This document shows positions 34,544 through 43,072 of a stretch of 64,000 nucleotides of DNA, in pieces (position 1 is the first letter of the stretch; each line of letters opens with the position of its first letter). Below the pieces are notes generated by a model. The model worked only from the letters and a program-made list of their open reading frames with translations. It was not told the origin of the DNA and did not search any database. The DNA is from Sphingomonas sp. Leaf357. Lineage in GTDB: Bacteria; Pseudomonadota; Alphaproteobacteria; Sphingomonadales; Sphingomonadaceae. Where the stretch lies: the NCBI RefSeq assembly GCF_001423845.1, contig NZ_LMPM01000001.1:109259-173258 (forward strand). The letters are read 5' to 3'. A program made the position numbers and the translations under genes.

Positions 34544-35860
34544 ATGATGCGCGTATCGGGGGGAATTGCGTTGGGCCTGCTGCTCAGCGCCTGTGTCGGT
34601 GGCGTGGCGCCGCCGAGCAAGCCGGTCTCGGTCGGCGAGCGATCCGCGCCGCCACGCGTGCATCCGCTGCGCGATCCGGGTGCGGCGCCCAATATCCGGA
34701 ATATCCAGTTTCCCGCGCGGATCGTCGGCGCGGTTCCGCTGGCGGCGATGCCGGTGGCCCCGGTGACTCAGCCCACCAATGCAGTCGCGGCGGGCGTTTT
34801 GCCGGGGCCGCCGATCGCGTCCCTGCCGATCACCGATGCGGAGGCCGAGGCGGCGCGAATCGTGTTCCTGACCAGTTGCCCGGGCCTGCAACGCCGCGCC
34901 GACACGTCCGGCCTGACGCGCGGCGCGGATTGGCAGCCGGCCTGCGCGGCGGCGGCGGCGACCCCGACGGGCGGCGCGCGCGCGTTTTTCGCCCAGTGGT
35001 TCGAAGCGGTGCAGATCGGCGATGGCAAGGCGTTGGCGACGGGCTATTACGAGCCGGAAATCGACGGTTCGCTCGATCAGCGCGCCGGATATGCGCCGGT
35101 TTATGGCCGGCCGAGCGATCTGGTCGATGTCGATCTCGGCGCGTTCTCGACCGATCTGAAGGGCAAGACGATCCGCGGGCGGGTCGATGGCCGCCGGCTA
35201 GTGCCCTATTACGATCGTACCGCGATCGAGCAGGGGGCGCTGTCCAGAACCGCGCCGATCCTCGCCTGGGCGAAGGATCCGGTCGAGCTGTTCTTCCTGC
35301 AGATCCAGGGGTCGGGCCGGCTGCGGCTGCCCGACGGCGAGATCCTGCGCATCGGCTACGATACGCAGAACGGGCGCGATTACACCGGCATCGGCGCATT
35401 GATGAAGGCGCGCGGGCTGCTGAAGCCGGGGCAGACCTCGATGCAGGGGATCGTCGCCTGGCTGCACGCCAACCCGGCCGAGGGTCAGGCAATCATGCGC
35501 GAGAACAAGAGCTTCGTGTTCTTCCGCGAGATCGGCGCGCCGACGGGCGCGATGGGCTATCCGGTGACGGGCCAGGTGAGCGCGGCGGCGGATGCCAAGT
35601 TCGTGCCGCTCGGCGCACCGGTGTTCCTGTCGCTCGACCGGCAGGACGCGTCCGGACTGTGGATCGCGCAGGATATCGGTGGCGCGATCAAGGGCAGCAA
35701 CCGCATCGACACCTATTGGGGCGCGGGCGCGGCGGCGGAATCGACCGCCGGCGGCATGTCCGGGCGCGGCACCGCGTTCGTGCTGCTGCCGGTCGGCACG
35801 CTGGCGCGGCTGGAGGGGGCGCGGCTGGATGCGGCGCGGTCAGCCCTGCCGGGTAGCTAA
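34544..35860 (+). CDS. mltA: Membrane-bound lytic murein transglycosylase A (lipoprotein)
   Basis: MltA cleaves glycan strands of peptidoglycan and releases 1,6-anhydroMurNAc muropeptides. It has 438 residues. The lipobox LLLSAC lies about 17 residues from the start MMRVSGG, so the protein is an outer-membrane-directed lipoprotein. MltA motifs: GYYEPEIDGS, YAPVYGRPSDLV, FFLQIQGSGRLRLPDG and GILRIGYDTQNGRDYTGIG-like region, with the C-terminal 3D domain GLWIAQDIGGAIKGSNRIDTYWGAG carrying the three aspartates, the first of which is catalytic in the family. It opens the recycling island and its last 21 bases overlap convergent murQ. Confidence 0.94.
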   Translation: MMRVSGGIALGLLLSACVGGVAPPSKPVSVGERSAPPRVHPLRDPGAAPNIRNIQFPARIVGAVPLAAMPVAPVTQPTNAVAAGVLPGPPIASLPITDAEAEAARIVFLTSCPGLQRRADTSGLTRGADWQPACAAAAATPTGGARAFFAQWFEAVQIGDGKALATGYYEPEIDGSLDQRAGYAPVYGRPSDLVDVDLGAFSTDLKGKTIRGRVDGRRLVPYYDRTAIEQGALSRTAPILAWAKDPVELFFLQIQGSGRLRLPDGEILRIGYDTQNGRDYTGIGALMKARGLLKPGQTSMQGIVAWLHANPAEGQAIMRENKSFVFFREIGAPTGAMGYPVTGQVSAAADAKFVPLGAPVFLSLDRQDASGLWIAQDIGGAIKGSNRIDTYWGAGAAAESTAGGMSGRGTAFVLLPVGTLARLEGARLDAARSALPGS

Positions 35861-36724
35861 GGCCTGCGAGAGACTGCCGCCGGATTGGTCGAGCAGGTGG
35901 CGGGCGCGATCCGGCGTTTCGCCCAGCGCGATCAGCACGGCGCGGGGGATGTGCCGCCCGGCGGCTTCGATCGCCCCGTCCGCCTCGGCGATCGACACGC
36001 CGGCGATCTCCGCGACGATCGCCGCGCCGCGCCGGCGCAGCTTGGTGTTCGACATCCGCATGTTCACCATCAGACCGCGATGCACGAAGCCCAGGCGGAG
36101 CATGATCGCGGTGGAGATCATGTTGAGCGCCGCCTTCTGCGCGGTGCCGGCCTTCATGCGGGTGGAGCCGGCGACGATCTCGCTGCCCGTCTCGGCGAGG
36201 ATCGCGTGCTCGGCGGCCGCCAGCAGCGGCGCGGCGGAATTGTTCGCTACGGCGATGGTCAGCGCGCCCGCCGCCCGTGCCGCTTCGATCGCGGCCAGCG
36301 TGAAGGGCGTCGTGCCGCTCGCCGCGACGCCGATCAGCACGTCGTTCGCGCCGATCGCTTCCGTCGCGACCCCGGCTCGGGCGGCATCGCCATCATCCTC
36401 CGCACCTTCGGCGCTTTCGGTCAGCGCCCCCGTCCCGCCGGCGAGCAGGAAAACGAGCCGGTCCTTCGGCCAGTCGAAGGTCGGTCGCAATTCGACGCCG
36501 TCCTGCACCGCGATGCGGCCGGACGTTCCCGCCCCGGCATAGCAGAGCCGCCCGCCCGCCTTCAGCCGGGCCGCCGCCGCATCGCTCGCCGCGGCGATGG
36601 CGGCGACCTGCGAGTGCAGCGCCGCGATCGCCGAGAGCTGGCCTTCCAGCATCGCTTCCACGGCGGTGGCGGTGGGCCAGGTGGCGACGTGGAGAAAGCG
36701 GGGGTCGGTGGTTTCCGTGGACAT
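35840..36724 (-). CDS. murQ: N-acetylmuramic acid 6-phosphate etherase
   Basis: MurQ removes the lactyl ether from MurNAc-6-phosphate to give GlcNAc-6-phosphate, the key step that returns MurNAc to metabolism. It has 294 residues with a SIS fold: GRLCYAGAGTSGRIAVQDGVELRPTF (the Glu matching the catalytic one of ECPPTF), AASGTTPFTLAAIEAARAAGA and GSEIVAGSTRMKAGTAQKAALNMIS. A substrate kinase is needed first; the BadF-type kinase two genes upstream on the same strand could provide it. The coding end overlaps mltA tail to tail. Confidence 0.95.
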   Translation of the reverse strand: MSTETTDPRFLHVATWPTATAVEAMLEGQLSAIAALHSQVAAIAAASDAAAARLKAGGRLCYAGAGTSGRIAVQDGVELRPTFDWPKDRLVFLLAGGTGALTESAEGAEDDGDAARAGVATEAIGANDVLIGVAASGTTPFTLAAIEAARAAGALTIAVANNSAAPLLAAAEHAILAETGSEIVAGSTRMKAGTAQKAALNMISTAIMLRLGFVHRGLMVNMRMSNTKLRRRGAAIVAEIAGVSIAEADGAIEAAGRHIPRAVLIALGETPDRARHLLDQSGGSLSQALATRQG

Positions 36725-36738
36725 CGTTTCCTCCGGGC

Positions 36739-37533
36739 TCAGCCGGCGACCCGCAACCACAAGGCGGTCGCATCGTCGCTGCGCTTGAAGCGCGGGTAGC
36801 GCGCGCAGACCGCGTCGTCGCGCTCGATCGCGCGCAGACGGACGGCAAGTGCGGGCAGGCCTTCGTCGCGCAGATGCGTGACGAAGGCCGATATCGGCAT
36901 GTCGTAATCGTCGAACAGGGCGGCCATGCCGTCGGTCATCAACACAATGTCGTCGCCGGCGCGGATCGTCGCGCTGGCATGATGGACGTGATCGGCATGC
37001 GCGGGATCGATGCCGAGCACGCGGCGCTCGGGACGCGCGCGATGTTGCCGCAACGCCGTCGTCGCCGCGTCGCGCGACCCGGCCAGCGCGCGCGCCTGTT
37101 CAGTTTCGGCGCTGGTTGCCTGCGGCCCGAGCCGGACGACCTCGTCGGCGCGAACCAGCAGGCACGCGCAGTCGGCGAGCCAGGCGAGGTGCAGCGTCTC
37201 GTCTTCGATCGCAACCGCGAAAAACGCGGCGCTGGGATGCTCCCATGCGCCGAGCGGCTCGCGCGCCCGCTCCGCCAGATAGGCCGATGCGAGCCGGGCG
37301 AACACCGCGCCGACGGTCGTAGCGAGCGGCGCGGCATCGGCCGAGGCGAAGGCGCGTGCGGCGGTGCCGGACAGCCACGCCGCGCCGCCCTGCGCGCCCA
37401 TCAGCCCGGCCTCGCCGAGATCGGTGGCGCCGTCGATCATCCAGGCGAGCCGGGCGGTGGATCCGCATCGATCGTCGTTCGGCGTGGCCGGGTCGCCCGC
37501 CAGGCTCAGCGTCTGGATCAGATCGAAATGCAT
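36739..37533 (-). CDS. PP2C-like serine/threonine protein phosphatase
   Basis: The protein has 264 residues. Metal-binding aspartates typical of PP2C phosphatases appear in NDDRCGS, WMIDGATDLG (DG motif), IVLMTDGMAALFD and the final KRSDDATALWLRV. The core also carries FFAVAIEDETLHLAWLADC. This compact PPM/PP2C domain has no sensor or membrane part. Its place between the sugar kinase (25 bases upstream) and murQ (14 bases downstream) is unusual: I know of no standard MurNAc pathway with a protein phosphatase. It may regulate the pathway or act on a sugar phosphate. Confidence 0.82.
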   Translation of the reverse strand: MHFDLIQTLSLAGDPATPNDDRCGSTARLAWMIDGATDLGEAGLMGAQGGAAWLSGTAARAFASADAAPLATTVGAVFARLASAYLAERAREPLGAWEHPSAAFFAVAIEDETLHLAWLADCACLLVRADEVVRLGPQATSAETEQARALAGSRDAATTALRQHRARPERRVLGIDPAHADHVHHASATIRAGDDIVLMTDGMAALFDDYDMPISAFVTHLRDEGLPALAVRLRAIERDDAVCARYPRFKRSDDATALWLRVAG

Positions 37534-37557
37534 CGGCAGCCTCGTCTCGTTCGCGGA

Positions 37558-38424
37558 TCAGTCGTCGTGCCGCAGCCCGGCGAGTTGCAACGCGCCATCC
37601 AGCGCATCGCCCCGCGGCGCGACCAGACGCGCGGTGGTGCGCTGGCGCAGCCACGGGCCGAGGCGAGGCGCGAGGCCGCCGGTCAGGGCGCAGGCGGGGG
37701 CACCGCGTTCGAAGATGGTTTCGACGAACCGTTCGACATGTTGCGCGGCGTCCTCGACGATCGAACGCGCGAGGGCATCGCCGGCTTCGGCATGGTCCAT
37801 CACGATCGGAGCCAACGCGGCATAATCGCGCGGGGTGGCGCGATCCATCCACGCGATCGCGCGCGGAATCGCATGTTCGAACCGGTCGGCGATCGCGATG
37901 CTGAGCGGCGTGCGCTCCGACCGGCCATCCAGCCCGCGCAGGGCATGGCGCATCGCCGAGAGCCCCAGAGCCGCGCCGCTGCCCTCGTCCGAGATCGGGA
38001 AGCCGTAGCCGCCGATCGCAAAATCCGCGCCGCCGACGCGCAGTTGCGCGATGCTGCCGGTGCCGAGGATCAGGATCGCGCCGTCGGCACCGCGATGCGC
38101 GCCGAGATTGGCGATCTCCGCATCGGTGGCCCAGACCACCGATGCGAACGGAAACGGAAGACCGGCCAGCGCATCGCGCACGCCGGGCCGCGAGATGCCG
38201 GCGATGCCGATGCCGACATGCACCTGCCCCAGCGCGGCCTCGTCCAGCCCGGCGGCCTTCAGCGCCTCGCCGATCGCGATATCGAGCACCGCGCGCAACG
38301 CCTCGACGCCGATCCGGGCATTGGCGGGGCCGGTAGCACCCGTGCCGATCACCCGCCCGGCGGCATCGACGATCCGGGCGCGACAATGGCTGCCGCCCGC
38401 ATCGATGCCGAGATAATAGCTCAT
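37558..38424 (-). CDS. BadF/BcrA-type amino-sugar kinase (GlcNAc/MurNAc kinase-like)
   Basis: The protein has 288 residues with an actin-like ATPase fold. The phosphate-1 loop is YLGIDAGGSHCRARIVD, phosphate-2 ILILGTGSIAQL, and further IGGYGFPISDEGSGAALGL and ACALTGGLAPRL. This is the BadF/BadG/BcrA/BcrD family, which includes eukaryotic-type GlcNAc kinase and the clostridial MurK that phosphorylates both MurNAc and GlcNAc at O-6. Because murQ is downstream and no anhydroMurNAc kinase (AnmK) is in view, a MurK-like role is the best inference. The start at 38424 has GGAG nine bases upstream. Confidence 0.85.
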   Translation of the reverse strand: MSYYLGIDAGGSHCRARIVDAAGRVIGTGATGPANARIGVEALRAVLDIAIGEALKAAGLDEAALGQVHVGIGIAGISRPGVRDALAGLPFPFASVVWATDAEIANLGAHRGADGAILILGTGSIAQLRVGGADFAIGGYGFPISDEGSGAALGLSAMRHALRGLDGRSERTPLSIAIADRFEHAIPRAIAWMDRATPRDYAALAPIVMDHAEAGDALARSIVEDAAQHVERFVETIFERGAPACALTGGLAPRLGPWLRQRTTARLVAPRGDALDGALQLAGLRHDD

Positions 38425-38598
38425 CCGGTGTCTCCTGCGCGAACACCATGCCCCGCACCGGTGCACCTTAACGGATTTGGGCCACCGCGTGATGACGCAA
38501 TGCCATATCGAATCGACCGCCAGCCATAACCGGGGGTGATCGAACGGTTGACTGGCGGGCGCGATCGACGGACGCTCCGCGCGTTTCGGGGAGAGAAG

Positions 38599-40131
38599 AT
38601 GCCAGACGCCGCCGCCATCGCGGTTCCGCCCTTGCCGGGGGTTCCGCATGCCACCGATCGCCGGGGCATGTTGCTGTACGGGCTGCTCGGTTTCGCCGCC
38701 GGCCTGCCCTTCTACATGTTCTCGACCGTATTGGTGCTGCGGTTGCAGGCGCACGGTGTCGCGCTGACGGTACTCGGGTTCTTCGCCTGGGTGCAGTTGC
38801 TGCCGACGCTCAAATTCCTCTGGGCGCCATTGCTCGATCGCTACGACATTCCGGGGTTCGGGCGCTTCTGGGGCAAGCGGCGCGGCTGGATCATGCTCGC
38901 GCAGCTCGGCATCTTTACCGCGATGGTGGCGATGGCGTGGACGTCGAGCGACGCGAGCCTGGGCGTTACGGCGTTGTTCGCGGTGTTGCTGGCGTTCTGG
39001 ACCACCACGCTGGAGATCGCCGCCGACGCCTGGCGCATCGAACTGTACCCGACGCAGGACGAACAGGGGCCGATCGTCGCGGCGAACCTGTGGGGCTATC
39101 GCAGCGCGATGGTCGCGGCGGGCAGCGGCGCCTTGCTGATCGCAGACAGCGGCGGCTGGGCGTTCGCCTATCTGGGCATCGCGGTGGCGGCGTTCCTGCC
39201 CTTCCCGATCTTGGTCGCGATGCGCTCACATGGGTCCGAAGGTAGCGGGCGGGGCGGGGCGCTGGCGACCGGGGTGATCGCGAGCGTCGTGATCCTGGGC
39301 ATCGTGGCGGCGGCGACCGCGGCGATCGGCTGGGTCGCGCTGAGCCTGGCGGCGCATGCCGGGATCGATGCCAAGAGCAACGTGACCCCCTGGGTGCTGG
39401 GGCTGTGCATGCTGCCGTTCGTGGCGATGGCCGCCGCCTTGCCGCGCATCCGCCGCGCGCCGGCCGACGCGCCGATCCGCACCTCCGTCGCGCTCGGGCC
39501 CTATGTCGATTTCTTCTGGCGCTACGGCTTCGCCGCGATCCTGCTGATGGCGTTCGTGTCGATCTATCGCATGGGCGACGTGCTGGCGCTGAACCTGTCC
39601 AAGCCGATGATCAAGGCGCTCGGCTATTCGCTGAGCCAGATCGGGCGGGCGGACGGCGTCGTCGCGTTGTTCTCCAGCATCGTCGGCGTCGGGCTGGGCG
39701 GCTGGCTGGTCACGCGCTGGCCGATGAGCTGGATGCTGGTGATCGGCGCGGTGGTCGCGGGGATCGGCAATTTCGGCTTCGTCTGGCTGGCGCATCAGCC
39801 GGTCGCCGAATCCATGCTGTATGTCGCCACCGCCTTCGACCAGTTCGGCAACGGCTTCGCCGGCGCGGTGTTCGTCGTCTATCTTTCGCTGTTGGTGAAT
39901 CCGCGTCATGCCGGTGCGCAATATGCGTTCCTGACCGGGTTCGCGTTCCTCCTGCCGCGCCTGCTGGCGGGAGCCGGCGGCGCGATCGTCGGGGTGATCG
40001 GGTATGACAAATTCTTCCTGATCTCTGGCGTGGCGAGTCTGGCGGCGATTCCGTTCGTGCCGGCCTTGACGCGGGTGCGGGCACGGACGGACGGTGAGCC
40101 GGAGGACGGTAAGTCGGAGGACGGGGCATGA
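38599..40131 (+). CDS. ampG: AmpG-type muropeptide permease (MFS)
   Basis: AmpG imports GlcNAc-anhydroMurNAc peptides released by lytic transglycosylases. It has 510 residues with 12 or more helices. Diagnostic start: LLYGLLGFAAGLPFYMFSTVLVLRLQ, followed by FAWVQLLPTLKFLWAPLLDRYDIPGFGRFWGKRRGWI, the family's loop 2-3 motif, and TLEIAADAWRIELYPTQDEQG. The start at 38599 follows GGGGAGAGAAG. It is divergent from the kinase operon, and its stop overlaps the next hydrolase start by four bases. Confidence 0.93.
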   Translation: MPDAAAIAVPPLPGVPHATDRRGMLLYGLLGFAAGLPFYMFSTVLVLRLQAHGVALTVLGFFAWVQLLPTLKFLWAPLLDRYDIPGFGRFWGKRRGWIMLAQLGIFTAMVAMAWTSSDASLGVTALFAVLLAFWTTTLEIAADAWRIELYPTQDEQGPIVAANLWGYRSAMVAAGSGALLIADSGGWAFAYLGIAVAAFLPFPILVAMRSHGSEGSGRGGALATGVIASVVILGIVAAATAAIGWVALSLAAHAGIDAKSNVTPWVLGLCMLPFVAMAAALPRIRRAPADAPIRTSVALGPYVDFFWRYGFAAILLMAFVSIYRMGDVLALNLSKPMIKALGYSLSQIGRADGVVALFSSIVGVGLGGWLVTRWPMSWMLVIGAVVAGIGNFGFVWLAHQPVAESMLYVATAFDQFGNGFAGAVFVVYLSLLVNPRHAGAQYAFLTGFAFLLPRLLAGAGGAIVGVIGYDKFFLISGVASLAAIPFVPALTRVRARTDGEPEDGKSEDGA

Positions 40132-41153
40132 TCGAGCGCATCGCAGACGCCGCCTTCCGGCCGGCCGCCGATTCTGTCGCACAGGGGCGGATTCCCGGAG
40201 CGGTGCTGGGCATCGTCACCGCCGATGGCACGCAGGCGGTGCGGGTCGCGGGGCTGGCGCAGAAGGTGCCGGTGCCGGAAATTCTGACGACGGAGCATTG
40301 GTTCGACCTCGCCTCGGTCAGCAAGGTGATCGCGACGAACAGCTTCGTGCTGCGGCTGGCGGAGGAGGGGCGGATCGATCTCGACCGGCCGCTGACCGAT
40401 GCGATCCCCGATCTGCGCCAGTACGACGTCATGGGCGCGCCCGAGCGGCGGCTGACGTTCCGCGATTGCCTGGTGCACCGCACCTTTTTGCCGGCGGTCG
40501 AGCCGATCTACACTTATGGCGACGATCCCGCGCGGTTGCGCGCGTTCGTGCTGCAACGCGCCTGGAAACACGGCCCGGCGGTCTATTCCGACATCAACTT
40601 CATCCTGCTGGGAATCGCGGTGGAACGGCTGACCGGCGCAGGGCTCGACGCGCTGCCGCTGGGGCCGGGCCTGAGCTTCGGCCCGCCGCCGGGGCCGGCG
40701 GTGGCGACGGAATTTTGTCAGTGGCGCGGGCGCGTGCTGAACGGCGAGGTGCATGACGAGAATTGCGCGGCGATGGGCGGGCGGACCGGCCATGCCGGCC
40801 TGTTCGGCACGGTGGACGGCGTGCTGGGATTTGCCCGCGGGTTGCTCGACGGCAGCGGCGCGTCTCCTGCGATGCTGGACGCGATCCGTACCCCGGTGGA
40901 GGGGCATCGCACCGCCGGATGGGAGATCCGCTTTCCCGGCTGGTCGGGCGGGCAGGCCTGTTCGCCCGGCACGATCGGGCATACCGGGTTCACCGGCACG
41001 GGGCTGTGGGTCGATTTCGATCGCGGCGTGGCGTGGACTTTGCTGACCAATCGGGTGCATCCGACACGGCATTTCGACAGCGGGATGTTCGATCTGCGGC
41101 CGGCGACGGGGGATGCGCTGGTCGGAGCCTGGGATGCTTGGTTGGCGGGGTGA
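40128..41153 (+). CDS. Beta-lactamase-fold serine hydrolase coupled to ampG
   Basis: The protein has 341 residues. SxxK is SVSK in WFDLASVSKVIATNSF, the tyrosine motif is YSDIN in GPAVYSDINFILLGIAVE, and the third motif is HTG in GTIGHTGFTGTGLWVDF. There is no signal peptide, so it should be cytoplasmic. Translational coupling to ampG (ATGA, 40128-40131) suggests a job on imported muropeptides. Bacillus AmiE, a beta-lactamase-fold enzyme encoded beside murQ, removes the peptide from MurNAc-peptides; an analogous amidase is my inference here. Plain esterase or D-aminopeptidase activity is the alternative. Confidence 0.85.
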   Translation: MIERIADAAFRPAADSVAQGRIPGAVLGIVTADGTQAVRVAGLAQKVPVPEILTTEHWFDLASVSKVIATNSFVLRLAEEGRIDLDRPLTDAIPDLRQYDVMGAPERRLTFRDCLVHRTFLPAVEPIYTYGDDPARLRAFVLQRAWKHGPAVYSDINFILLGIAVERLTGAGLDALPLGPGLSFGPPPGPAVATEFCQWRGRVLNGEVHDENCAAMGGRTGHAGLFGTVDGVLGFARGLLDGSGASPAMLDAIRTPVEGHRTAGWEIRFPGWSGGQACSPGTIGHTGFTGTGLWVDFDRGVAWTLLTNRVHPTRHFDSGMFDLRPATGDALVGAWDAWLAG

Positions 41154-41650
41154 AGGTCGTTTACGCGAAGGCGCTAAGGTGAAGCGAAGGCGCTGAGAGA
41201 AGAAGGTTGGTTCGCGCGGAGGCGCGGAGACGCGGAGGGAACCAGGACCGCAGGTCAGTCAGCACCAACCAGCACCAATTCTTGGGCCGATAGGTGGGAA
41301 TGCCGCTGCGCGGATCAGGGCGCGATGACTTCGGTTCGAATTGCCTTCCCTCCATTATCATTCCCGCGAAGGCGGGATTCCATACTGGCTGAACCGAATA
41401 GTCTCCAGAAAGTGCAATGATTATGGATTCCCGCCTTCGCGGTGATGACGGAGGATGTGGTTCAACCTCCCCGTTCGTCCCGAGCCTGTCGAAGCACGTG
41501 TCCCAAGAGCAGCCGGAGCGTGTGGAACACGTGCTTCGACAGGCTCAGCACGAACGGTTCGGGTTCAAGCCATCGCCTTGAGAATATCTCCGCGTTCCCC
41601 GCACCTCTGCGCGAGCGCTCTTCTTTGCGCCTTCGCGCCTTCGCGTGAAA
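41154..41650. repeat. Non-coding repeat cluster between the recycling island and dacB
   Basis: No gene is supported here. The stretch is bounded by two inverted copies of a GCGAAGGCGC-rich repeat: 41159-41241 (ACGCGAAGGCGCTAAGG, then TTCGCGCGGAGGCGCGGAG) and 41595-41650 (its inverse, TTTGCGCCTTCGCGCC and TTCGCGTGAAA). Inside are the second copy of the TCATTCCCGCGAAGGCGGG doublet (41358-41450, with its GGAGGGAAGGCAATTC extension at about 41334-41357) and a TTCGACAGGCTCAGCACG doublet (41472-41557). Confidence 0.8.
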
Positions 41651-43072
41651 TCAATTCGCCGCCGCGATCGCGAGCAGCGCCTTGTCCACCGCCGCCGTCG
41701 CCGAAGTGTCGCCGGGCATGTCGTTGGCGAGCGCCGAGAAGGTGAGCGTGCGGCCGCTGGCGGCGATCATGAAGCCGGAGACCGCGTTGCTGGCGTTGAG
41801 CGTGCCGGTCTTGGCGAACAGCTTGCCGTCGAGCGCGGTGCCGCGGAAGCGCCCGGCGAGCGTGCCGTCCACGCCGCCGACCGGCAGCGTCGCGCGCCAT
41901 GCCGCGCCCCAGGGCTGGGTCTGCGTCCAGCGCAGGAAGCGCACCGCCGCACGCGGGGTGATGCGGTTGTAGCTCGACATGCCGGAGCCATCGGCGAAAT
42001 CGTAGCTCCAGCGATCGACCCCGGCGCGGTCGAGCATCGCGCGCACGGCCATCTGCCCGTCCGCGACCGACCCCGACCCGGCGACCGCGCCGACGCGGCG
42101 CAAGAACAGTTCGGCGTGCAGATTCTGGCTGATCTTGTTGGTGTGGTGAAGATCGTCGGCGAGCGGCGGCGGCGCGAGGCGGGCGAGGACCGGCTGTCCG
42201 GGCGGGCGCGGCGCGGGTGCGGTGCCGCGCTGGGCCGGATCGTCCGAGGGCGAACCGGGGCGGTGGCGGACGAGGATGCGGCCGGTGACACGCACGCCCA
42301 AAGTGCGGAGTTGCGCGGCCAGCCGCCAGGCGGCGCGGTGGGCGGGATCGTCCACGCCGGGCAACAAAGTGACCGGCTTGCCCGGCGGGATCGTGCCGGA
42401 GACGCGCAACAGATCGCTGCCGGGTTCGCGCGTGACGGACATCGCCGCTTTCGTGCCCCCGGTCGTGGCGCGATTGTCGATGCGGTAATAACCGTCGCCG
42501 GCGATCGTCGGCGCGGCACCCGCCGCGCCCGGGGCTACCGTGACCGTCGCGACATTGTCGTCGATCGTCAGCGCCGAGATCGCGGTGCCGTAGCGCCCGG
42601 CCATGTTGTTCCAGCTCATGCCAGCCGGCCAGCGTTCGTCGGGAAAAGCGCTGTCGTCGCCGACCACGTCGTGGACGATGCGGGTGCGCGCCGCCACCGC
42701 GCGAGCGAGATCGGACAGGCAATCGGTGGCGCAATCGGCGGCGCTCGACAGGCGCGCGTCGCCGTGGCCAGCCAGCACCACGTCCCGCCCCTCGAGCCGC
42801 ACGGTCGCGCCCCCGCCGCCGTCCGGCGCGGCGGTATCGAGCGAGGCGAAGGCGGCGGCGGTGGTGAACATCTTGGTGTTCGATGCGGGCACGAAGCGGT
42901 CGTCGGGGCGGATCGCGACGATCTCGTCACCCTGATCGTCGGCCACGACCAGCCCGATGCGCGTGCCGGGGCCGGCGCTGGCCAGGGCGGCCTCGACCGC
43001 CGGATCGGCCGGGCCGGCGGCGGTGAGGACGATTGCGACGACGGCGACGGCGGGGGCGAGCAGGATGCGCAT
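41651..43072 (-). CDS. dacB: D-alanyl-D-alanine carboxypeptidase/endopeptidase, PBP4
   Basis: DacB trims the terminal D-Ala or cuts cross-links of peptidoglycan in the periplasm. It has 473 residues with a signal peptide (MRILLAPAVAVVAIVLTAAG). Class C penicillin-binding motifs: SNTK in FVPASNTKMFTTAAAF, SQN in NKISQNLHAELFLRRVG, and KTG in LFAKTGTLNASNAVSGF. The inserted domains between motifs 1 and 2 are the PBP4 type. Its ATG overlaps the LysR stop by one base, so it is the last gene of the D-glutamate-related string. Confidence 0.94.
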   Translation of the reverse strand: MRILLAPAVAVVAIVLTAAGPADPAVEAALASAGPGTRIGLVVADDQGDEIVAIRPDDRFVPASNTKMFTTAAAFASLDTAAPDGGGGATVRLEGRDVVLAGHGDARLSSAADCATDCLSDLARAVAARTRIVHDVVGDDSAFPDERWPAGMSWNNMAGRYGTAISALTIDDNVATVTVAPGAAGAAPTIAGDGYYRIDNRATTGGTKAAMSVTREPGSDLLRVSGTIPPGKPVTLLPGVDDPAHRAAWRLAAQLRTLGVRVTGRILVRHRPGSPSDDPAQRGTAPAPRPPGQPVLARLAPPPLADDLHHTNKISQNLHAELFLRRVGAVAGSGSVADGQMAVRAMLDRAGVDRWSYDFADGSGMSSYNRITPRAAVRFLRWTQTQPWGAAWRATLPVGGVDGTLAGRFRGTALDGKLFAKTGTLNASNAVSGFMIAASGRTLTFSALANDMPGDTSATAAVDKALLAIAAAN

